The translations under genes and the position numbers were made by a program. Of a DNA stretch of 64,000 nt, positions 10,751-21,539 are shown piece by piece. Positions within the stretch are counted from its first letter, which is position 1; each line of letters opens with the position of its first letter. Below the pieces are notes generated by a model that was not told the DNA's origin, searched no databases, and saw only the letters and a list, made by a program, of their open reading frames with translations. The stretch spans positions 35,059,275-35,123,274 of the forward strand of contig OZ020308.1 of the NCBI GenBank assembly GCA_963971305.1, written 5' to 3'. This stretch comes from Arcuatula senhousia (lineage: Eukaryota > Mollusca > Bivalvia > Mytilida > Mytilidae).

Positions 10751-13430
10751 TTATACGACCGCAAAAAATTTGCGGACGTATAATGGTATGATGCTGTCGT
10801 TGTCGTTGTCGTCGTCTGTTAACTTTAGTGTATACACGATAACTTTAGTTCTAGTTATCCAAATGCAATGAAATTTGACAATGATATTTCTTACCATTAA
10901 AGGATGGATGGGATTGATTTTGGGAGTCCCCCCTTTTTTCATTTGGAAATTAAGGGCCAAAAGGGGCCAAAATTGTAACTTTTTTGTTTGTTCTTGCAAT
11001 AACTTTTTCAAAATCTTCTCCTCTGAAACTACTGAACAGAATTCAATGAAACTTGGTATGATTGATCATTAGGGTGTTCTGCACTCTAGTAATGTTTCAA
11101 TTTCTGATTCGTCAAAAAACATGGCCGCCGTGGCTAAAAATAGACCAGGGGGGTCAGACTACTGTTTTTGGCTTGTAATTCAAAAAGTATAAGGGATAGA
11201 TGAAATCTGATGCCACCCTACTGCTTCAGGATCAAAAGTTCTACAAAAGTCTCCATTTGGTCGAAGTTGTCAGAAGACCCCTTATAGGGGTTACGGCCCC
11301 TTAAAGGTGAAAAATAGCATTTTTTCATGTTTTTGCCCTATAGTATGAAAATTATTGCAGATAGCAAAAAGCTGTTGCTTGCTTAATTGTTCAGCTCATT
11401 TAGCTCTACAAAAAACTCCATACGGTCGAAGTTGTCAGATGACCCCTTATAGGGGCTACAGCCCCTAAAATAATGTTTTTTTCATGTTTTTATACGACCG
11501 CAAAATTTTTGCGATCGTATTATGTTATGGCGATGTCGTTGTCGTTGTCGTCGTCGTCGTTGTCGTCGTTGTCGTCTGTAGACACTTTGGTTTCCGTGCG
11601 ATAACTTTAGTTGTAGATAACCAATTGTTATAAAATTTTGATATGATGTTTATAACCACAAAAGGAAGGTTGGTATTGCATTTGGGGATTCTGGCCCCTA
11701 CCGTTTAAGAGAAAAAGGCCAAAAGGGGCACACATGTGTATATTGACAAAACGTCTGTAGAATGTTTAATTTTCATCCAATTTTGATCATTCTTTTTTTA
11801 TTGTATTTCTCAATAAATTCTGTCAACAAAATGTATCAACGGCTTTGATGTATCTTGTACCGTTACATTGCTACTGGGGGTCAAAAAGGGGCCACACCCA
11901 AAAAATTGACTTTTTTATTTGTGGTCCGATTTTCAAAATCTTTTTTTCATTGGAATCCTTGTGAAAATCCCTGCCTGCATTTTTCAATCAGATTAGCAAT
12001 ATCTCTTACTGTTTTTGAGTATTTAGGGGTCAAAGGGGCCAAAAATGCCGTTTTTAAAAGTTTGTCATTTAAACCAAAAATTAAGTTGTAGTGGGCCTGC
12101 CAATTGTTATGAAGTTTTAATATGATGATTATATCCACTAAAGGAATGTTTGTTTTATATTTGGGGTTTGTGGCCCCTTCTGTTTAAAAAAAAGGGCTAA
12201 AATGGGTGTATTGACAAACCTGTTGTAGAATGTTTATAATTCATTCCTTTTGAAAATTCTTTTTTTATTGAATTCATCATTAAATTCTATCTACCTAATG
12301 TGTCAATGATTTTGATATGTATTTCACCATTACATTGCTACAGGGGGGCTTAAGACAGGCCACGCCCATAAAATCAACTTTTTTATTTCTGGTCCGATTT
12401 TCAAAATCTTTTTTTTTCATTGGATTCCTTGTGAATATTTCTGCCTTATTCTTTAATCCGATTTGCAATATTTTTACGTTTTTGAGAAATTATGGGTCAA
12501 AGGGCCAAAATTGTAAATTAATACATGTATATAAATAAGGCTTTTTGTATTAGATGTTGATGTAAATATAAATGTGTCAAAAATGCATTTTTAAGTCCAC
12601 CACAGGATGCATGTGTCAAAAAGCTTTTTAAGTCCACCATGGGCTTCATGTGACCAAAGCAATGGACTATCCATACTGGGCCTCCAACGTACAGGGTTCA
12701 ACTTGTTGCGGTCGTATCATGCTGCGCTCGGCGTAGCTTTTTATTGGCCTATGAAATGAAAACTATAGCAGGTAGAGAGAAGCTGTTGCTTGCTTAAATG
12801 TTCAGCTCATTTACACATTTAAGAATTAATTTTTGCGACCCCCCACCCCTTTTTCCTTTATTACGTAATTAGGGGCCAAATGGGGCCAAAATCAAAACTT
12901 TTTTATTTGTGGTCCGATTTAAAAAAATTTTTTTGCAAGTTTATTCTTGTCTGGTAGTGAATCCAAATTTGAGAATTAATTTTTGTGACCATCCCCTTTT
13001 TCACTTGTTTTGTAATTAGGGGCCAAAAGGGGCCGTAATCAAAACTTTTTTATTTCTGGTTTGTTTTTGAAATTTTTCTTTGCAAGTTTATTTTTGTCAA
13101 GTAGTGAATCCAAATTTGAGAAATTATTTTTGCAACCCCACCCCTTTTTCACCTGTTACATAATAGGGGGCCAAAAGGGGCCGGAATTGATTTTTTTTTA
13201 ATTCTTGTCCGATTTTGACAATTTTTTTGCAAGAGTAGAATACAAAATTGAAAATTTATATTTTTACCTCCTGGGTCGAAAGTCCACCAGAGCAGCATGT
13301 GTCAAAAACCTTTGTCAGTCCACCATTGGCTGCATGTGTCCAGAGCAATAGACTATCCATATTGGGCCTAAAATGTACAGGGTTCAACATGTTGCGGTCG
13401 TATCATGCTGTGCTCGGCGAAGCTTTTTAT
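10751..13430 (+). mobile_element. hairpin-ended nonautonomous repeat, family B (Helentron/HINE-like), outer copy
   Basis: The 5' end carries a hairpin (TATACGACCGCAAA / TTTGCGGACGTATA). The inverted 5' sequence recurs near the 3' end as TTGCGGTCGTAT (13392-13403), followed by a terminal hairpin GCTGTGCTCGGCGAAGC and a T-run. The core has ~120-150-bp tandem units (GGGGCCAAAAGGGGCC blocks at 12870, 13020 and 13160). This asymmetric inverted-repeat plus 3'-hairpin design is that of Helitron2/Helentron derivatives; the class assignment is inference. Part of the interior (about 11000-11490 and 12746-12810) belongs to the family A core, so this copy is a chimera. An inner copy is inserted at 11491. 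Confidence 0.7.
11491..12744 (+). mobile_element. family B hairpin-ended repeat, inner copy nested in the outer one
   Basis: It begins TATACGACCGCAAAA with the inverted hairpin arm TTTTTGCGATCGTAT and a GTCGTT run. It ends at TTGCGGTCGTATC, hairpin GCTGCGCTCGGCGTAGC, then TTTTTAT. The flanks rejoin as CATGTTTTTGGCCTAT, which is exactly the uninterrupted sequence seen at 16963-16978. The insertion thus lies in a T-tract and made no visible target duplication. Confidence 0.78.
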
Positions 13431-15284
13431 TATAATTTGAATTCATGCATACAATTCTTTAATAAAAGCTCCTATCAATGACTATCGGGAAATGTTCTCA
13501 TTCAGGATCTATATTTGACTTTACTTCAGTGTTCGTAACTATGTTTTCGGAAGGGGTAACCCAGAGTATAGTATTTTATAACTTTTAGATAGTATAAACA
13601 TACTTTATAGAAATACGACAACCAAATGAAATATCACTATCTGGATCGTTTTTAGGCACAAACACATATAAAATAGAAGTATCAATCTGTAGTTTCTGAT
13701 TGTTTAAAATCTATATCTAATTTGTCTAAAATTCATTACCTTTTGAACCCTATCAGGGCCTTGCCCCAGACCCATATGGGGACTATAAGCGGCTCCCTTA
13801 ACCACCTGCCGACGTCACTTAAATATTACCTTAGCTACGCCTAATCTTCCTACCAATGTCATTGGTTGGTCATACTTGGGATTCCACTGAGTTCGGTATA
13901 TATTATGTTCTGAATCAACTTATTGTTCGATGCTATTTATATTTGTTTTGGCATTTTCCACTTTGGTTGAGTCCCTTTGTTGAGTCGTAAATTGACAAAA
14001 CGTGTGTCAGGCGTAGCGAAATATATTGTCTGAAACTTATTGCGAGATTAACTTTAATCATTTAACCATGCATTGCGAAAAAAACTTTTTCTAGATCGTG
14101 ATATGTCTGTAATATACGCGCTTTTCTAGCCTAGATTATAATGTAATTTTTTTCTCGTTTTGTTATTTTTCAAAAACGAAAAGGAAAATCGATTGCGTAA
14201 GGTTTCATATGAATGAAGAATCAAATCAGCAAGCTAAGGTGCACAATTAGTGACCATTTTGTTTGCTGAAATAAAAACCTCTAACAAAGTGAACAAATAT
14301 GTTATCGATAAGAAAATTGAGCATGTCGATTATTTGGTCTTCTGCATATTTGTTCTTGTTCTTAGACTCTTTAATGACAAAGTAAATCTTATTTAATAGA
14401 CTACCAGATATTTGTACCTGGGTTTTCTATTCTTTTTGGAGAAAAAAAGCTGCGTTTACTTTGTTGTGCCAATCGTGATTTCAGTTGTTCAGGGGTAATA
14501 GAAGTGTAAAGTGTGGAGTTAAGAATCTCCATATTTTTCATATAAGGTGGACACTGTTTGGCAACATCAGCGTTGCTGAGAATGGATGTTGCCTAAGTGC
14601 TCATTGAGATTCAAAGAATTGATTCATTTTTAAACCAACGACCTCACAGCTTTAAACGTCACTTTCTTTCTACTGTTCTTTCTTGGTCCATTTTCTGACA
14701 TAGTCTTCAAATGAATCCATTATTGTTTGAAAATTATGGAATCAGTTGATTCGTTTAGGGTCGCGATATTTAGATCCTTTGATTTTACTACATTGCTTTG
14801 CTTTATTTTTTTTCAAGATGCAACTGCCTATCCTTGTTGACTTTTAGAAATACTAATGAACTCGTGCTATCATCTTATTTTTGTTATTTTCTGTTTTATA
14901 TATTATGTTATTTACTACATGTGGATCCAATTGGAAATAAGCTGTCAGGCTTTCATGGGTTATCCCTGATATAATATCAATGCAAGTATAATATACATAA
15001 TTATATATACAAATTTCTTTAAAAAATCTACTTTAAGATTTCTAAGATTTTATGTTTTATGTCTCTAATGTATGTCTTGACAAATGTCGTGTATATGTAT
15101 ATATGTGTGTGCTGTATATTGTTATTTATGATATTATGTCTAAATAAAAATCTATCTATCTCTATCTGTTTAATTAACACGTGGTATGTAAGACAGGATA
15201 TCGATATCCACTTATGACACTTTAAATAGAAAAAAAAAACAAAAACAAACAAACAAACAAACAAGACAAAAACAATGAAGGGAA
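13431..15284. other. no gene recognised
   Basis: AT-rich, apart from a somewhat GC-richer block at about 13750-14040 that ends AAATTGACAAAACGTGTGTCAGGCGTAGCG. The latter resembles a motif I associate with common mytilid repeats (memory-based, weak). No coding signal. Confidence 0.4.
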
Positions 15285-16400
15285 TGTTTATAATGGCGAT
15301 TGTTCACTAAAACGTACTTTCTAATGAGTTTTATAATTAATACAAGTTAAAACATCATATTTTTCCTCGAAACTTCCTATTTATGATGATTGGTGTTCAC
15401 AATAAAATAAATATTATGGCCATTATATTTATTTTTTTTTCTATACGGGAAACCTTCCCACTGACAAACATGACTGACGTAAAATTAATTTGTAATAAAT
15501 ATTTATAAATTTATGATAAGTCATTTGGGAAAGGTTTTCAAGAAACTCGTTTTATACACACATAAATAATGAATCATAAGTTAAATTAAACAAAAAAAAC
15601 CAAAAAAAAACCAATTACCTCTTATCATTTTTATTCAACAATATTTATTCTCAACTTACAGTATAATCAGTTTACTCTTGTTTCGACTGGAGTTCGCGTT
15701 ATTGATTGATGTTCAGTTGTTTTGTGTTTCCATGTTTTACTTGTTGGTGTTTACTGGTTTTGTCTCTGCCCTTTCGCACGTTTGACATTCGGATACCCCA
15801 TTAGTACCTCTGCTTCTTACAGTGATTAATTATTGACCAGTCCTTGGTTTTCAGCTTCTTTTCTCAGCCTTTCCATGGATTGTGATTGGTCATTGGTCAT
15901 ACTTTGCACGTACCAAGTGAATTTTTTTAACAGAATTAATTTCAATGTAACTGCATTTTCTACAAAATTTTATTAAAACTTTTTTTTCAAATGTTCAGTT
16001 GTAAATTGATGTTCTCAAACGTATATAATTCGGCTGCACTTTTATTGTGAAACATAGAAGGAGTATGGGTTGTTTCAACTAACTGTAATCAGTCATAACA
16101 AACACCACATCCTTTCTTACCATTCCTTTTGCTGTGAATAGAATATAAGAAGCAGAGGTACCAATGGTGCATAATTTCACTTTTAAGGTAGATGGGATGT
16201 CTATTACTGAGCATCTTTTTTGCCCATCTTTCATCAATTTAAAATTTATAATACTTGTTAATTTAGTTGATTTCAATAGGGCAAGATCAACATCTTATAT
16301 CATATATTTAGAAAAATATAAAAGTTCAATCCACAAAATAAAAAATCCCCTTTAGATCAAAGATCATACTCAAGATTAAGAGACGATTTTAATTTAAAGA
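15285..16400 (+). repeat. diverged segment, copy 1 of 3
   Basis: It matches 28895-29630 and 38070-38640 (continued at 38965-39060) in collinear blocks: CATCATAWWTTTTYC, TATTTATRATGATTRGTGT, ATTGACCRGTC, CTAACTGTAAYCA and TCYTTTCTTACCATTCCT. It carries an extra insertion at 15663-15815. No coding content is recognisable. Confidence 0.6.
15663..15815 (+). mobile_element. 153-bp dispersed repeat inserted in segment copy 1
   Basis: Flanked by the direct repeat CTTACAGT (15655-15662 and 15816-15823). Copies 2 and 3 of the surrounding segment lack it at this point, which gives an empty site. The sequence (TTGGTGTTTACTGGTTTTGT, then GACATTCGGATACC) recurs at 3785, 28640, 37780 and 61905. The type of element is unknown; an 8-bp duplication would suit a small nonautonomous DNA transposon. 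Confidence 0.6.
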
Positions 16401-16623
16401 TTATTAATTTTCCTAACCTGGAAAGAAACATTCCAACTTCACCTGCATACGGTGTCTATATTTCACAACTTATTATACATGCCATGCAGGGCTTGTACAC
16501 ATTTTCAGATTTTTTTTTATCCGACATCGCTATCGCCGTGACTGACTTTTGGACCAAAGGTATAAATAATACGTCTCATACGATCACTAAATTATTCTTC
16601 CGACCGACGGTCCAGGCGTGCTA

Positions 16624-17576
16624 TTGCCATCACTTGGCGTCTGTCGTCGTCAAAAATCTTCTCCTCTGAAACTACTGATCAGAATTTAATGAAAATTTAT
16701 ATGAATGATGCCTAGGATGTTCTGCACCAAGCCTGTGTTTCGATTTTTGAAAAAACATGGCTGTCGTTACTAAAAATAGACCAGGGGTCTGACTACTGTC
16801 TTTGGTCTGTAAATCAAAAAGTATAAGAGATAGATGAAATCTGATGCCACCCTATTGCTTCAGCATCAAAAGTTCTACAAAAGTCTCCATTTGGTCGAAG
16901 TTGTCGAAGATGTTCCCTTATAGGGGTTACAGCCCCCTTAATGGTGATAAATAGCATTTTTTCATGTTTTTGGCCTATAGAATGAAAACTTGCAGAAAGA
17001 GAAAAGCTGTTGCTTGCTTAATGTTCAGTTCATTTAGCTCTACAAAAGTCTTCATAGGGTCGAAGTTGTCAGATAACCCATTTTAGGGGTTACAGTCCCT
17101 TAAAGGCGAAAATAGTGTTTTTGACCTGTAGAATGAAAACTATTGCAGATAGAGAAATTCTTTTGCTTGTTTAAATGTTCAGCTTATTTAGCTCTACAAA
17201 AGTCTGCATAGGTTCGAATTTGTCAGATTACCCTTTATATGGATTACAGTCCCTTAATTAACATTTTTCATGTTTTTGGCCTTTAAAATGAAAGCTATAG
17301 CAGATAAAGATAAGTGGTTGCTTGCTTAAATGTTCAGTTCATTAAGCTCTTAACAAAAGTCTCCTAAGAGTCAAAGTTGTCAGTTTGCCCTTTAAATAAC
17401 ATTTTGCACGGTTTGGCCTAAATAACATTTTGCACGTTTTGGTCTACAGAATGAAAACTATTGCTGAAAGAGAAAAGCTGTTGCTTGCTTGAATGTTCAG
17501 CTTATTTAGTTCTACAAATTTCTTCATAGGGTTGACATCAAGACCAGGTGAGCCAGGGTCCTTGGAGCCTCTTGTT
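16624..17576 (+). mobile_element. family A hairpin-ended repeat, copy lacking the 5' hairpin
   Basis: It starts at TTGCCATCACTTGGCG and passes through the family A core (CTTCTCCTCTGAAACTAC, then several ~155-bp units with GAAAAGCTGTTGCTTGC). It ends at ACCAGGTGAGCC and the hairpin AGGGTCCTTGGAGCCT followed by CTTG. The copy at 59872 starts at the same internal point. Confidence 0.7.
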
Positions 17577-18868
17577 ATCCACTTGTGGATGAATTCAAAT
17601 TATGTTAGACGAATGGTTAGTGTTGTCGTATACTCAGATGATCACCTCGACATCCGTATTATGTCTTTACCACCGTGTTGTGTTTTGTGTAACTACAGGA
17701 CCGAAAGATCGCAATCGAAGGGGGGGGGGGGGAGTTTGGTGCGCCAAAAAATCTAGTTTAACCCACCATTTCATTGAAATTCCTGTACCATGTCAGGACA
17801 TATATGGTCTTCAATTTTTCCGGTATGTTTTTCTTTTTTACTTTTTCTCATGGACATATTTGAGATTGATCATCCAACATGTCCAAGTTCGGTAATTTTG
17901 TTATAACCTTTATAATCATGATAGTATGTACAAGATATTGTTCTGTGAGTCTTCATTGTTTTCAATGGTGCTAAATAAGTCGGAAAATGCACGTCATTCT
18001 ACCAAATAGACGATAAAGAGATGTGGATTAAGCGTAGGCATCACAATCAACATAAAGAAACTTCAATTTAAAAAATTACAATGAAAAGCAGCCATGACCG
18101 AAGGTCGCTGCTTGTCGTTTTGCATAGGCCGAAGACTAAAAATAAAATACATTTTTGCATAGGTTGAAGACTAAAAATAAAATACATAGGATTAAAACAA
18201 ATCCCTAAATTATCAAAGAAAGACCCTTTTCTGGACATTAAACAAACACAGATAGTTGTCAGGGACAAACAAAAGTCGGTTTTCGATTTGGCTTCCCTAC
18301 TCGAACCATTTGGCTATGAGTACTTTTTATTCATTATTTTTGGTTTTTGACCTTCTAATGTTTTGAATCAAATGGCGCTGATGGGAGGGTTCTTCTTGAA
18401 ATTTCGATACAGCAAAACCAAATTTACTGTTTTTACACCCGCTTTGGTATTGTATTTTGACAAGGATTAATGGCTTAGGACAGACACATACAAATGTGGC
18501 GGGGTTAAACTAGTTTTTGAGCTCAACACTAGCTATTGTTAATCTTGTATAAAGCACAAAAAATAACACACTTTAAAAATCAAATCGATAAAAGTTCAAT
18601 TTACCTAGAGAGGACCTGATACAAGAACACTATACGAAAACAACGAGACGTAAAGGAATTGTCTTTAGAACACTCGCAGTTACTGACAATTAGCTAAGAA
18701 GCATTTATCGACTGATGTAAATAAATCAAATATGTCGATTCTAAATCCAACATAACACTTCAAACAACTAATGATTAAGTGTTATATCATAACAAAAAGC
18801 CGACATATTTGGTCGCCGTAATGCTTGAAAATTATCCAAAACTGTAAACGTGGAAATTTTCGGGTCCA
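17577..18868. other. no gene; poly-G run and short tandem duplication
   Basis: A poly-G run lies at 17718-17731. A 35-bp tandem duplication (GCATAGG-GAAGACTAAAAATAAAA) lies at 18122-18190. A diverged dispersed repeat occupies 18281-18466. No coding evidence. Confidence 0.5.
18281..18466 (+). repeat. dispersed repeat, also present in the hAT element
   Basis: Collinear with 49856-50042: GATTTGGCTTCC, TTGAGTACTTTT-like, TTTTTGACCTTC-AATGTTTTG, CTTGAAATWTCGATA, then TTTAYACCCGC-TTTGGTATT. The second copy lies inside the 3' part of the hAT element, so this locus may be a fragment of a related hAT. Confidence 0.6.
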
Positions 18869-19059
18869 CAATAATAATACTTTATTTCAAAAGCAATACA
18901 GCTTATAAACATTACATCATATCGTATCAAATGTATAAATAATACAAGACATACAAAAAAAAAACATAGTGGAGTATGCAAAAAGATACAATAAATCAAT
19001 CACTGAAAAAACTAACCATTTTTGAGTTTTTCGGCAAGGCATAAATATTTACCAAAGTT

Positions 19060-19535
19060 ATTTAATTCTTTTATATTTCTAACAGATAATAATTGAATCA
19101 GTTTATACACAGATGGATTTCTCCAATAGTAACACTTAATATATTTCTTAATAATTCATACTTTTTACATTCTAAGATAAAATGGTACTCGTCTTCAATA
19201 ATATTATCATTACAAGCCGTACAATATCTTTCATTTCTTTCTATATCAAAATATCTACCCTTTTCAACCTGAAGACTATGCGCACAGATTCTATATTTAC
19301 ATATATAAGGTTTAAACATATAATTCACATTTCTGTCTAAATAAAATTGTAAATTAAATGCATCATGAATATATCTATACAATTGGCACTTTGGTGAAAC
19401 ATCAAAAAAAGAATGTGCGTCTGCTAGGAAGTTATACAACATCTTTTCTTTTAATTGAAAAATTAATAAATCGACATTGTTAACATTTTGTTCATACCAT
19501 AAATAGTTAAAACCATATTTAAATAAAATATTTCT
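19060..19535 (-). pseudogene. LINE ORF2 C-terminal Cys-rich tail
   Basis: It encodes GFNYLWYEQNV, then the CCHC-like block RYCTACNDNIIEDEYHFILE followed by C and KKYELLRN, the usual C-terminal end of such ORF2 proteins. After KKYELLRN the frame shifts, and the expected ending (YIKCYYWRNPSVYKLIQLLS) is found in another frame down to ~19020. It joins the LINE part right of 20826 once the foldback element is removed. Confidence 0.8.
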
Positions 19536-19570
19536 ATGGAACGCCATAGCTGCCTTATGATGATGTGTTT

Positions 19571-19870
19571 CATTATGTGATGATACTTTGTCATTATGTG
19601 ATGGTACTTTGTCATTATGTGATGGTACTTTGTCATTATGTGATGATACTTCTTCATTATGTGGTGATACTTTGTCATTATGTGATGATACTTTGTCATT
19701 ATGTGATGATACTTTATCATTATGTGATGATACTTTGTCATTATGTGATGGTACTTCTTCATTATGTGATGATACTTTGTCATTATGTGATGATACTTTG
19801 TCATTATGTGATGATACTTCTTCATTATGTGATGATACTTTGTCATTATGTGATGATACTTTGTCTTTAT
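19571..19870 (+). repeat. minisatellite, 21-bp unit, left arm
   Basis: About 14 head-to-tail units. All three variants (ATGATACTTTG, ATGGTACTTTG and ATGATACTTCT) recur in the right arm. Because 21 is a multiple of three, frames stay open on both strands; these are not genes. Confidence 0.95.
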
Positions 19871-20072
19871 GAGATCAAAGTTTATTATTATGAACAGCGC
19901 TAAAAAAAATATACTTTTCTTATGACAAATATTTTGTTCGACGCGTAGTTTTTCTATGTACCCCCCCCCAAAAAAAAGTTTACAAATGGTCGGTTTCTCG
20001 AATTTCAAATCCATAACCAATACATAATTTATTATATATCAAATCTTCAGTGGTTAATTACTTTGTTTTTTT

Positions 20073-20204
20073 AACAAGTGTAGATAGACGCGACCTCTAG
20101 TGATAGATTGTATTTTTTCTGTTATTTTTGAATGAAAAAACAAGTGTTGATAGACGCGACCTCTAGTGATAGATTGTATTTTTTTCTGTTATTTTTTAAT
20201 GAAA
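20073..20204 (+). repeat. 66-bp direct repeat, two copies, centre of the foldback element
   Basis: Two consecutive copies starting AACAAGTGTWGATAGACGCG, at 20073 and 20139, differ at a few bases. Confidence 0.9.
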
Positions 20205-20469
20205 GACGCTAAAATCTGAACAGCTAAAAATAAAGAACTAAAAAACCATTTTAATGAACCTTTAAGTAAAACCGCACGAAAGAAGAAAAATTTTGTTTAC
20301 AAAGTTTTAATATATAATAAATTATATATTGGTTATTGATTTGAAATTCGAGAAAGCGACCTTTTGGAAACGATTTTTTTTGGGGGGGATACACAGAAAA
20401 CCTACCTGTTAAACAAAATAAGAAATGAATATTATTTTCAGCGCTGTTCATAATAATAAACTTTGATCT

Positions 20470-20795
20470 CATAAAGACAAAGTATCATCACATAATGACA
20501 AAGTATCATCACATAATGAAGAAGTATCATCACATAATGACAAAGTATCATCACATAATGAAGAAGTTCCATCACATAATGACAAAGTATCATCACATAA
20601 TGAAGAAGTACCATCACATAATGACAAAGTATCATCACATAACGAAGAAGTATCATCACATAATGATAAAGTATCACCACATAATGAAGAAGCATCATCA
20701 CATAATGACAAAGTATCACCACATAATGAAGAGGTATCATCACATAATGACAAAGTACCATCACATAATGACAAAGTATCATCACACAATGAAAC
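20470..20795 (-). repeat. minisatellite, 21-bp unit, right arm
   Basis: About 15 units, inverted relative to 19571-19870. The order of unit variants differs from the left arm, so the two arms have changed independently since the palindrome formed. Confidence 0.95.
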
Positions 20796-21023
20796 TCATC
20801 ATCATAAGGCAGCTATGGCGTTCCATATATTTCTCACATTGTTACACCAATTGTTCTTATTATTTGGCTTAACGCAACTGTTTTCATATAATTGTTCATA
20901 TAAACCTCTGAGTATACAATTGTCTGTATCTTATATTTTAACCCAATATTTCACAATTCGTAACTGACGATCTATGTACAATGGTAGTCTTCCTAGTTCA
21001 TAATAAACCATAAAATTTACAGT

Positions 21024-21539
21024 TAGTTAGTTAGTTATTATTGCTTTACTCCCAAGCAGCGCGATTTCGGCTATATCCGGGAGATGAAGATGAAAGTGGT
21101 GATACTATGAACATGAAATAATGATGAAGTGGAGGAAATGGGGACACAAGGCCAATCGGGTAGGAGAGTTTTGACTGCCACTGGAAAAAGGAGTGATGGG
21201 TAGGGACGAGAAATTTTGCCTCCTGCATGGGGATCCTACGGGTCCTACTCTTACCGAGACCTGTAGCAGGGTTCTTTAACGTGCGAGGAACGTGACATTT
21301 TTCCCAACACGGTGCACCACTATGGTTTGCGGTCAGGTTTTCCGCATTATTGCCTGACGACCCCGCATCTCTCGATGTCAGGGCTGCCCCATTCAACCAC
21401 CTGGGGCACACATCCCAGTCGCTTTGTGGGCAAAGCGGCCTGACCCCGATGTCAGGTTTCTGAGCGCTCTTTAGTGGACTTTTACCGACAAGCTTAGCGC
21501 TGCTGCGGGCCTTTTCGCCTCCCGGGCCCCGCACGGGAC
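21024..21539 (-). mobile_element. SINE-like repeat 1, (CTAA)n-tailed, inserted in the LINE
   Basis: On the minus strand it begins GTCCCGTGCGGGGCCCGGGA and ends in a CTAACTAACTAACT tail. It is bounded by a perfect 13-bp duplication TAAAATTTACAGT (21011-21023 and 21540-21552). Same family: 33990, 60654 and degenerate copies at 44139 and 51825. A simple-repeat tail and a ~13-bp duplication fit target-primed retroposition. I do not see clear Pol III A/B boxes, so 'SINE' is inferred. Confidence 0.82.

Larger units (their letters stand above)
19536..20826. mobile_element. foldback element with 21-bp minisatellite arms, inserted in the LINE
   Basis: The ends are inverted repeats starting ATGGAACGCCATAGCTGCC (left) and its reverse complement (right). 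The flanks are 8-bp duplications ATATTTCT (19528-19535 and 20827-20834). The arms are ~505 and ~517 bp and pair along their length. Each holds 14-15 units of 21 bp (GATGATACTTTGTCATTATG plus T, with variants such as CTTCTTC) and an inner non-repetitive part. The 269-bp centre has its own direct repeat. It encodes no transposase. The closest known design is the TU/FB/Galileo type of foldback DNA transposon; the superfamily is undetermined. Confidence 0.9.

Noticed and set aside
19565..20020. Long open frames on both strands encoding HYVMILC / KYHHIMT / LSLCDDT repeats
   Set aside because: They are translations of a 21-bp minisatellite, whose period divisible by three keeps frames open in several phases. 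Same for 20438-20872.
21046..21539. C-terminal extension of the LINE RT frame (SPVRGPGGEKARS onward)
   Set aside because: This part is the inserted SINE-like repeat translated in frame; the true LINE C-terminus resumes beyond it.
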